11,120 nucleotides of DNA, from the NCBI GenBank assembly GCA_910577335.1, contig CAJTMJ010000063.1:1-11120 (forward strand). Direction: 5' to 3'. Source of the DNA: an uncultured Duncaniella sp. Lineage in GTDB: Bacteria > Bacteroidota > Bacteroidia > Bacteroidales > Muribaculaceae. Below, one piece after another: positions 1 through 5,864 of this stretch. A program made the translations under genes and the position numbers. The notes beneath the pieces were generated by a model. The model ran no database searches. It was given only the letters and a program-made list of their open reading frames with translations, and had not been told where the DNA came from. Every line of letters begins with the position of its first letter. The first letter of the stretch is position 1.

Positions 1-87
1 ATTGAGTTGCTTGAGCCGTATGAGGGGAAACTCTCACGTACGGTTCTTAGGGGAGAAAGTGGCAGCAATGCCCCCGCCTTACCCGAT
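1..87 (+). ncRNA. Group II intron, 3' end (domains V and VI)
   Basis: This is the 3' end of a self-splicing group II intron. Domain V is 34 nt (13-46): the lower stem GAGCCGTA/TACGGTTC carries the AGC catalytic triad at 14-16, a two-base CG bulge lies at 37-38, and the upper stem TGAGGG/CTCTCA (21-26 with 31-36) is capped by a GAAA tetraloop at 27-30. Domain VI (about 50-84) pairs GGG 50-52 with CCC 82-84, leaves A81 bulged, pairs 53-55 with 78-80, and ends in a GGCA/TGCC stem with a GCAA loop (61-72). A81 lies 7 nt from the proposed 3' end at T87, the usual branch-point spacing, and the intron ends in AT, fitting the AY rule. Domains I-IV and any intron-encoded reverse transcriptase would lie upstream, outside the window. 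The class is not determined. Confidence 0.93.
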
Positions 88-1176
88 ATCCAGAAGCAGG
101 GGGACTTCTTCGTAGAGTCGCCTATCATCCTGTTGGCGAGTATTATATGGTATCTCAAACTCTACAAGGGAGGCAAATACTGCACCTTCCCACATGCCAT
201 CGAGTTCCTTAACCGCCGTTATGAGGATATTTTCCCGATACTGTCCTCATACCCGGAGCTGGAGAACTACCTTTCTCCGTTTATGGACGCATGGCAAGGT
301 GGAGCCGCAGATCAGTTGCAGGGTCAGATCGCATCGGCAAAGATACCTCTGTCCCGTATGATTTCGCCTCAGCTCTACTGGGTAATGTCAGGCAATGACT
401 TCACTCTCGACATTAACAACCCACAAGCCCCGAAGATACTCTGTGTCGGCAACAACCCCGACCGCCAGAACATCTACGGTGCCGCCCTCGGATTATACAA
501 CTCCCGTATTGTCAAGCTGATTAACAAGAAGGGTATGCTCAAATCGGGAGTGGTGATAGACGAGCTTCCGACCATCTATTTCAAAGGACTCGATAATTTG
601 ATAGCTACCGCCCGAAGCAACAAAGTTGCCGTCTGTCTCGGTTTTCAGGACTTCTCACAGCTGGAGCGCGATTATGGCAAGCCCGAAGCAGCCGTTGTGA
701 TGAACACTGTAGGCAATATCTTCTCCGGGCAGGTAGTAGGCTCTACCGCCAAGACCCTCTCCGAACGTTTCGGCAAGGTACTCCAGAAGCGTCAGTCTAT
801 CTCAATCAACCGTCAGGACGTATCCACCTCCATCAACACGCAGATGGACAGCCTCATTCCGCCGAGCAAAATCAGTGGTCTCTCGCAAGGAATGTTTGTC
901 GGTGCTGTTTCCGACAACTTCGGAGAACGCATAGAGCAGAAAATATTCCATGCCGAGATTGTGGTGGACAGCAAGAAGGTAAAAGCCGAGGAGGAGGAAT
1001 ACAAACATCTGCCCGTTGTCACCAACTTCATAGATGAAGACGGTAATGACATGATGGAATCGGCTATCCAGAACAACTACCGCGCCATCAAGGAGCAGGT
1101 GAAAAGGATAGTCGCCAAGGAGAAAATGCGCATAGCAGCCGACCCTGAACTGCGACACCTTCTGGATTTGAAGTAA
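88..1176 (+). CDS. mobC: MobC/TraG-type type IV coupling protein, 3' exon (partial)
   Basis: This is the C-terminal part (about 362 residues) of the VirD4-like coupling ATPase of Bacteroidota conjugative elements, which links the relaxosome to the secretion channel at the inner membrane. Visible family signatures, numbered from I1 at position 88, are KQGDFFVESP near the start, SGNDFTLDINNP near residue 110, a Walker B-like VVIDELPTIYF with D158/E159, then TARSNKVAVCLGFQDFSQL and LSERFGKV. The end is Lys/Glu-rich. The Walker A motif and the N-terminal membrane segments would be in the upstream exon, outside the window. An open frame continues back through the intron to a TTG at 7, but those residues are intron RNA and not protein. 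The frame across the junction is consistent, because codon ATC begins at 88. Splicing is needed for full-length protein. The name mobC follows CTnDOT usage; traG or virD4 are alternatives. Confidence 0.9.
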   Translation: MQKQGDFFVESPIILLASIIWYLKLYKGGKYCTFPHAIEFLNRRYEDIFPILSSYPELENYLSPFMDAWQGGAADQLQGQIASAKIPLSRMISPQLYWVMSGNDFTLDINNPQAPKILCVGNNPDRQNIYGAALGLYNSRIVKLINKKGMLKSGVVIDELPTIYFKGLDNLIATARSNKVAVCLGFQDFSQLERDYGKPEAAVVMNTVGNIFSGQVVGSTAKTLSERFGKVLQKRQSISINRQDVSTSINTQMDSLIPPSKISGLSQGMFVGAVSDNFGERIEQKIFHAEIVVDSKKVKAEEEEYKHLPVVTNFIDEDGNDMMESAIQNNYRAIKEQVKRIVAKEKMRIAADPELRHLLDLK

Positions 1177-1181
1177 AACAG

Positions 1182-1234
1182 CTCGTAAAAATACCCGGAC
1201 ACCCCAACCGGGTAGTAAAAAAAACGAGTTTTTT
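1182..1234 (+). terminator. Two-tier hairpin with T-run after mobC
   Basis: A perfect 7-bp inner stem TACCCGG/CCGGGTA (1192-1198 with 1208-1214) lies inside an outer 5-bp stem CTCGT/ACGAG (1182-1186 with 1224-1228). An A-rich internal loop separates the two, and the outer stem is followed by T1229-T1234. It begins 5 nt after the mobC stop codon, so it is a plausible intrinsic terminator for the transfer operon. The A-rich internal loop makes it less regular than the next hairpin. On the opposite strand the inner stem is followed by TTTTT, so it could also act in that direction. Confidence 0.55.
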
Positions 1235-1257
1235 AACGGCATGAAAGCTTCTTGAAT

Positions 1258-1287
1258 TCAGTGAGATAGCACCTCGCTGATTTTTTT
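1258..1287 (+). terminator. Rho-independent terminator
   Basis: An 8-bp stem TCAGTGAG/CTCGCTGA (1258-1265 with 1273-1280, one G-T wobble) with a 7-nt loop is followed directly by seven Ts (1281-1287). This is the textbook intrinsic terminator form and would end transcription from the mobC operon before the next promoter. Confidence 0.8.
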
Positions 1288-1318
1288 ATTACGCAATCGT
1301 CACCCGGTTGAAAACAAC

Positions 1319-1327
1319 TGTGGATAA
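1319..1327 (-). promoter_or_regulatory. Perfect DnaA-box match (single)
   Basis: TGTGGATAA on the + strand is the exact complement of the E. coli consensus DnaA box TTATCCACA. It adjoins and overlaps by two bases a small hairpin (CGGTTG, loop AAAA, CAACTG; 1305-1320) and lies about 20 bp upstream of the -7 box. I see only one copy, so it is not evidence of an origin by itself. It could be a DnaA or HTH-protein operator, or chance. Confidence 0.3.
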
Positions 1328-1345
1328 CACCTTTAGGCGGCAGAG

Positions 1346-1353
1346 TAATTTTG
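1346..1353 (+). promoter_or_regulatory. Bacteroides-type -7 promoter box
   Basis: TAATTTTG matches the Bacteroidota primary sigma -7 consensus TAnnTTTG exactly. It lies 30 bp before the ATG of the HTH gene and downstream of two terminators, so it is well placed to start the second operon. The -33 element is weak: TGTG at 1319-1322 is the nearest candidate and its spacing is slightly long. Confidence 0.6.
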
Positions 1354-1383
1354 CATCGTAAGTTTTAATCAACGAAAGAAAAA

Positions 1384-1890
1384 ATGGATATAACTACGAT
1401 ACAGAATACAAATACTGTCACCATTGTGATAACCGCTGAGCAAGCCGGTGACTTTATAAATCTTCTCACCCGCATTGCAGATGGCATGGACAGGCTGGTG
1501 ATCAATGCGGCACCACCGCCTATACCTTCCGAACCGCCACAAGAGACGTATGGCATAAGACCGGATGCCATGTATCCCGAATGGCAAGTGCTGAAGATTT
1601 TCTCCTGCTGTGATAAGACTCTCCGTAAATGGCGCAAAGAATACGGACTACGCGCTTATCAAAGCAAATCAGGCTCAAAAGGCTCCCGAATCTGGTACTG
1701 CGGTCAAGACCTGATAGATTTCTTCCGGGAGTTTGCCGTGGCTTTGGCAATCAATACACCCAAGCCCATCGAAAAAGAGGTCCCCACGGGACAAATGTGT
1801 GACCCTCCAAAAAATTTGAAGCTCGAAAATGCAAGAACAAGATTTGAAAAACCAAGACGCGCTGATTGCGCGCAACAGTCTGACGGGTGA
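1384..1890 (+). CDS. Small helix-turn-helix DNA-binding protein
   Basis: This 168-residue protein carries an excisionase/MerR-like helix-turn-helix at about residues 66-115. EWQVLKIFSCCDKTLRKWRKEYG resembles the two HTH helices in pattern, followed by a basic wing-like stretch and the RIWYCGQDLIDFF segment, which matches the usual '(R)iwy...DL..fl' end of this fold. The N-terminal 40 residues look like a short helical or oligomerisation segment, followed by a Pro-rich linker (PPPIPSEPP, 44-52). The C-terminal 45 residues are basic and probably disordered. It is the first gene after the promoter at about 1346 and overlaps the DUF3945 gene by 62 bp in another frame, which suggests translational coupling. 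It may regulate this operon or act as an excision or transfer accessory factor. Neither role can be decided from sequence, and I do not recognise a named family. Confidence 0.75.
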   Translation: MDITTIQNTNTVTIVITAEQAGDFINLLTRIADGMDRLVINAAPPPIPSEPPQETYGIRPDAMYPEWQVLKIFSCCDKTLRKWRKEYGLRAYQSKSGSKGSRIWYCGQDLIDFFREFAVALAINTPKPIEKEVPTGQMCDPPKNLKLENARTRFEKPRRADCAQQSDG

Positions 1891-3319
1891 GTCGGGCGTG
1901 GTGACCGGACTTAATGAGGACGGTTCCCCAAAGATGGAAGACCCGGCAAAGGCTTCCAAGTTCCTGACCTTCGACCGCCATGCCGATATTCTCGACAACT
2001 TCCTGCGCAACTTTGTCGCCCAATGCAAGAATCCCACCATCTTCAACTTCTTCAAAGTATCGGCCGATCAGGTTCCCACGACGGGCTTTGCCGTCAACCA
2101 GATGGCACAGAACCCCGACATGCCCGGCGCAAAGGATATGCTTGCCGGAGTTGAGGTAAAAGTGCCCGACGGCACTCCCGCTCAGGAACAGACCGTGGCA
2201 CAGGCACCTCAACCTGAACAGAAAGAGACACCCGCTGAGACTGTCAATCAGGCTTCCGAGCCGGAACAGACACAGCCTAAGCGATACCGACAGATTGACG
2301 AATCCAAAATCAACTGGGACAATCTCGCGGCATGGGGCATCAGCAAGGAGTCGCTCGGTGAACAGAATCTCCGCAACATGGTCAACAACCGTATGTCTGA
2401 CCTTGTGAAAGTGACTCCGACCTTCGGCAACGAGAAGTATGAGCTGGAAGCCCGTCTCTCGCTCCACGAGAACCCCGACGGCAGCATCAAGGTGGTGCCT
2501 CACTTCATCCGTCAGGAACCCAATCTGAACGATGAGTTTCACGGCGTGAAATTCTCAAAAGAGGACAAGGATATGCTCAAAGCCATCGGCAACCTCGGAC
2601 GAGTCATCGACCTGAAGGATGCCAAAGGCAACACAATCCCCAGCTTCGTCAGCATCGACCGCAAGACAAACGAGCTTATCGCTCTCCCGGTGGCGTCGCT
2701 CTACATCCGCAACAAAATCGGCGAGACGGAACTGACTCCGCAGGAAATCGGTATCCTCAAATCGGGCAAGCAGCTCCACAAGGAAGTCACGCTCAAAGAC
2801 GGAAAAAGTTTCCCCGCCGTGCTTCAGGTCAGTGCCGCCGAGCAGAAAGCAGAGTTCGTCCCTGTCCATGCCCGCCTCGGACAGCAGAAGTCCCAGTCGC
2901 AGGAGCAGGAACAGAAGCAGAAGAGTGATACACCAGCCGAAAAGAACACCAACAACTGGGTACTGAGCGACGGAAGCATCAAGCCTCTGGGCAAGTGGAA
3001 GAGAGTCGAGTTCTCCGAACAGCAGAAGGCAGACTACACCGCCGGAAAGACCATCAAGGTCGATGGAGTCCCGGATGCGAAAGGAGTGCCGAGCACTATC
3101 TACATCCGCTTCAATCCTGAAAAGCAGCGTCCATACACCTACAACACTGATCCAGATAACGCCAAGGTCATAACTCCGGCGGATGAGAGCAAGACTCAAG
3201 TCGCGGTCAACTCCGAGGGTAAGACCAACGAGGCGACAAAGGGACTGAAGGAACCGCTCGAACAGGGACAGACACAACCCAAACCGGAACAAAAAAAGAA
3301 GTCAGGGCAGAAGCTCTAA
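1829..3319 (+). CDS. DUF4099/DUF3945 domain protein (topoisomerase-associated)
   Basis: This 496-residue cytoplasmic protein is of a type that accompanies TopB-like genes in Bacteroidota conjugative elements. Residues 1-80 form a conserved N-terminal block (LTGESGVVTGLNEDG, then FLTFDRHADILDNFLRNF, then KNPTIFNFFKV), which supports the start at 1829 over the later ATG at 1936. Residues 110-150 are a Glu/Gln/Pro-rich linker. Residues 151-240 (RYRQIDESKINWDNLAAWGI onward) look like DUF4099. Three DUF3945-like units follow at about 242-285, 301-346 and 394-438, each with an F/L-S/T-x-x-x start, a Gly turn and a closing beta pattern. Gln/Glu-rich (353-366) and Lys-rich (488-495) low-complexity segments surround and end the third unit. 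No catalytic motif is visible, and the biochemical function is unknown. The 62-bp overlap with the upstream gene implies the same transcript. Confidence 0.85.
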   Translation: MQEQDLKNQDALIARNSLTGESGVVTGLNEDGSPKMEDPAKASKFLTFDRHADILDNFLRNFVAQCKNPTIFNFFKVSADQVPTTGFAVNQMAQNPDMPGAKDMLAGVEVKVPDGTPAQEQTVAQAPQPEQKETPAETVNQASEPEQTQPKRYRQIDESKINWDNLAAWGISKESLGEQNLRNMVNNRMSDLVKVTPTFGNEKYELEARLSLHENPDGSIKVVPHFIRQEPNLNDEFHGVKFSKEDKDMLKAIGNLGRVIDLKDAKGNTIPSFVSIDRKTNELIALPVASLYIRNKIGETELTPQEIGILKSGKQLHKEVTLKDGKSFPAVLQVSAAEQKAEFVPVHARLGQQKSQSQEQEQKQKSDTPAEKNTNNWVLSDGSIKPLGKWKRVEFSEQQKADYTAGKTIKVDGVPDAKGVPSTIYIRFNPEKQRPYTYNTDPDNAKVITPADESKTQVAVNSEGKTNEATKGLKEPLEQGQTQPKPEQKKKSGQKL

Positions 3320-3330
3320 ACAGCTGATAC

Positions 3331-3369
3331 TCACACCACGGCTCGCAGGTGTGAAAGCATCTGCGAGCC
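3331..3369 (+). promoter_or_regulatory. Two mutually exclusive hairpins upstream of topB
   Basis: Hairpin A pairs TCACACC (3331-3337) with GGTGTGA (3348-3354). Hairpin B pairs GGCTCGCAG (3340-3348) with CTGCGAGCC (3361-3369), a perfect 9-bp GC-rich stem that a G-T and a T-A pair may extend inward. A and B share bases, so only one can form at a time, as in an attenuator. The tract after B (ATTCTTATACTCTTTCC) is T-rich but has no clean T-run, so B is at best a weak terminator. Confidence 0.5.
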
Positions 3370-3393
3370 ATTCTTATACTCTTTCCGGAACAG

Positions 3394-3401
3394 TAAATTT
3401 C
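3394..3401 (+). promoter_or_regulatory. Possible weak -7 box for topB
   Basis: TAAATTTC matches TAnnTTTG except for the last base and lies 28 bp before the topB start. I see no convincing -33 element. If it is real, topB, the DUF1896 gene and the giant gene could be transcribed separately from the upstream block. Otherwise they depend on read-through past the hairpins at 3331-3369. Confidence 0.25.
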
Positions 3402-3429
3402 AAAACAAAACCCACAAACACAATTAGTT

Positions 3430-5430
3430 ATGATTACTATCATCGCCCAAAATAAGATTTCCGCACTCGCCATCGCACGTGCCACAGCCAACGACAACGA
3501 AGGCAACCGTCACTTCTACGGCAGCAAGTATTTCATCACTTGGATGACTCCCAAAATGATTGAGATTACCACTCCCTGTGGACTCGTTTCCTACTGGTTC
3601 CGCGACCAGAGCTTTCCTCATCTCCCCAAATATCTCACGCTCAGCATCACCACTCGTAGCGGCAAGGACGGGGAATCGATGACCCCGGAGGCAAACGCGC
3701 AGCTCGACATCATCAAGTCGCTGCTTGCCAAGAGCGAGAGCATCATTGTTGCCACCGACCCCACACAGGAGGGCGAGATGAGTTTCCGCTATCTCTATTC
3801 CTACCTGCACTGCACGCTCCCTTACAGCCGTGCTATCATCAATGACCTGACCATCAAGGGTGTCAACCGTGCCATATCCTATACTATGCCTGCGGAGAAG
3901 TATGACAAATGGTACAACGCAGCCCGTCTCCGTGACGAAGCGGACTGGCTCGTGGGTGTCAACGCCCGACGCGCTTTGGCTTTCGCCGCCGGCCGTGGCA
4001 CATACCGTATCGGTCGCACAAGCGCATCAGTGCTGAAGATGATTGCCGACCGCAATATTATGGTCAAGTCTGCGGAACAGACAACAGAACGGCATACCAC
4101 CGTGGCTGTCAAGGATCGAAACGGCAACATCTTCGCTCTGCACAGCATCGAACCCAACTGCGTCACTGCCAATGCGACCTCAGAGGTCAAGATTATCTCA
4201 GTGGAGAAGAATGAAAACAAGGTACGCACCCCCAAGCTCTACAATCTCATCAATCTCCAGATAGATGCAGCCCGTCTATTCGGAATGACTCCGCTCCGTA
4301 CCTACGAAGCCGCCCTACGTCTTTTCGGTCGGAAACTCATCTCTTACCCTGTCGCCGCAGGTAGCACCGTACCCCAGCGTAAGTATCAGGAGTGTCGCAA
4401 GGTTCTGGAGAAGATGCTCTCTTACAGCAACTACGCCTCGGTGGCTATGGCAAATCTCGGATTTGCTCCCGGTCGCGGTGTCGATAAGAGTAACTTCGGA
4501 ACACACGGCATAGTGGCTACCGGGGTGCCTCCTCTCGTACTCGACGAAGACATGAGCCGCATCTATCATCTCATCGTCAAGCGTATGTACCAGACATTCT
4601 CCAAGGATGCGGTTGTAATCCGCTCCCGCATCATCGCCGAGTGCGAGGGAGTGCGCTACCAGTGGAGCGGAGAAAGCTACAAGACAAAAGGCTGGCACAC
4701 ACTGTTCCCCGACACGCTGATGGATACGCAGCCGGTTCCTGCATTCACAGCCAATGAGGAGGTCTCCCTTTTTTCAGCGGGGGCATACACTTCCAAGACA
4801 TCTATGCCGGAGGACTATACCGACGCGACTCTCATCGAGGATCTTCTCGCAATCCGCGGCACTATCAATGCCGACGGTATCGCAAAGGACATCGTGCATC
4901 TGGAGTCCAGCGGCCTCATCGAGCGCGACGCATGGGGGCATATCTCCATCACGACCAAAGGCCGTCTGCTCTACGGCATAGTCAGGGAGATGAAGATTGC
5001 CGACATCTGCGAAGTCATCAAGATGGACAACCTCATGAAAGAGGTGACACGCGATAAAATCTCGGCAAGTGCCTATGATACACAGATAAAGCAGATTACC
5101 CGCGATGTGACGGCTGAGATTCTCGCTTCTGCGAAACTCTATCCCCGGATGGAGGAAGACATCCCTTGTCCTCATTGCTCAGAGGGCGTGATGAAGACCT
5201 TCGGCAGAGTGGCGATGTGCGACAATCCCGAGTGCGGCCACTATGTATTCCGCCAGTTCTATGGCGTGACACTCTCTCACAGCGAACTCGCATCGCTCAT
5301 CAACACCGGCTCCACTCCTCCCATAGCAGGATTCCGCGCACGCAGCGGCAAGACCTTCAAAGCCCGAGTGATCATCAATGCCGCCGGCAATACGCAGGTG
5401 GTCAGCAAAAACAAATCTGAAAACGCCTAA
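3430..5430 (+). CDS. topB: TopB-like type IA topoisomerase, divergent active site
   Basis: This 666-residue protein has the type IA topoisomerase layout. An N-terminal Toprim domain contains VATDPTQEGE (D110, E114). ARLRDEADWLVGVNARRAL (about 165-183) and RIGRTSASVLKMIADR (193-208) match the TopB core. TPKLYNLINLQIDAARLFG leads to LISYP with catalytic Tyr306, and H359 (THGIVATG) fits the core 'HHAIIPT' motif. A C-terminal zinc ribbon (C580, C583, C597, C602) is followed by a second topo C-terminal-type unit (LSHSELASLINTG, GFRARSGKTFKA). Unusually, the N-terminal AEKPS motif reads AQNKI, the second Toprim Asp is T112, and YPRTDSR reads YPVAAGS. The fold assignment is firm, but normal strand cleavage and religation is doubtful. 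Such proteins are expected to relax or decatenate DNA during element transfer or replication. The DUF1896 gene follows after 11 bp. Confidence 0.85.
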   Translation: MITIIAQNKISALAIARATANDNEGNRHFYGSKYFITWMTPKMIEITTPCGLVSYWFRDQSFPHLPKYLTLSITTRSGKDGESMTPEANAQLDIIKSLLAKSESIIVATDPTQEGEMSFRYLYSYLHCTLPYSRAIINDLTIKGVNRAISYTMPAEKYDKWYNAARLRDEADWLVGVNARRALAFAAGRGTYRIGRTSASVLKMIADRNIMVKSAEQTTERHTTVAVKDRNGNIFALHSIEPNCVTANATSEVKIISVEKNENKVRTPKLYNLINLQIDAARLFGMTPLRTYEAALRLFGRKLISYPVAAGSTVPQRKYQECRKVLEKMLSYSNYASVAMANLGFAPGRGVDKSNFGTHGIVATGVPPLVLDEDMSRIYHLIVKRMYQTFSKDAVVIRSRIIAECEGVRYQWSGESYKTKGWHTLFPDTLMDTQPVPAFTANEEVSLFSAGAYTSKTSMPEDYTDATLIEDLLAIRGTINADGIAKDIVHLESSGLIERDAWGHISITTKGRLLYGIVREMKIADICEVIKMDNLMKEVTRDKISASAYDTQIKQITRDVTAEILASAKLYPRMEEDIPCPHCSEGVMKTFGRVAMCDNPECGHYVFRQFYGVTLSHSELASLINTGSTPPIAGFRARSGKTFKARVIINAAGNTQVVSKNKSENA

Positions 5431-5441
5431 ACAAATCAATT

Positions 5442-5864
5442 ATGAAAAATACTCCCGACGCATACGAGAGATATCTCTCGACATACCTCTCGAACAACAA
5501 CTATCCCGAAGCCGAAGACCTCAGCTTCATCACCGCCCGCGCTGATCAGGCATACGATGTGTTCTGCGAGGCAAGACGCGGAGGCGTGGATGTATCCACC
5601 GCCGAGGAACTGGCTCTGATAGCTCTAATGCAGGGCTATCAGGGGGAGAGTTTCGATGACCTTGTCCGCGAAATACTCTTCGATTACTGCCCGGAAGAAG
5701 GCTACGACTTCTTCATCTCCGATATGGAGGATAGGCTCGAAGATTACCGTGAGCAATATTCTCCCGATAAATATCCGCCGTATTCAGCTGAGTACGAAGC
5801 ATTCAAGACCGAGCTGCTCGGTGTAATCGACGACTATTTCACAACTTATCTCCCTACTGAATAA
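5442..5864 (+). CDS. DUF1896 family protein, highly acidic
   Basis: This 140-residue protein matches the DUF1896 pattern of Bacteroidota mobile elements: DLSFITARADQAYDVFCEARR near the N-terminus, TAEELALIALMQG in the middle, and a C-terminal 'Y.AEYEAFKTELLGVIDDYF' segment. Its function is unknown. By my hand count it has about 32 Asp/Glu against about 10 Lys/Arg, so it is strongly acidic. It is probably helical, with no signal peptide or membrane segment. It starts 11 bp after topB, and its TAA stop shares an A with the ATG of the giant gene (TAATG), a classic sign of translational coupling. A DNA-mimic or partner role is possible but unproven. Confidence 0.85.
   Translation: MKNTPDAYERYLSTYLSNNNYPEAEDLSFITARADQAYDVFCEARRGGVDVSTAEELALIALMQGYQGESFDDLVREILFDYCPEEGYDFFISDMEDRLEDYREQYSPDKYPPYSAEYEAFKTELLGVIDDYFTTYLPTE

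Noticed and set aside
7..87. Open frame from TTG at 7 extending the coupling protein upstream
   Set aside because: These bases form domains V and VI of a group II intron. The translated residues have no family similarity, and the conserved protein begins right after the intron boundary.
1182..1327. Possible origin of replication or oriT in the mobC-HTH gap
   Set aside because: There is one DnaA box and there are several hairpins, but no iterons, no clustered boxes, no nick-site motif I can recognise and no relaxase gene nearby. Two terminators and a promoter explain the stretch.
1751..2542. Minus-strand open frame (263 codons) opposite the DUF3945 gene
   Set aside because: It is antisense to a gene with recognisable family motifs and has no domain of its own. 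The neighbouring minus-strand frame at 2555-3292 is rejected for the same reason.
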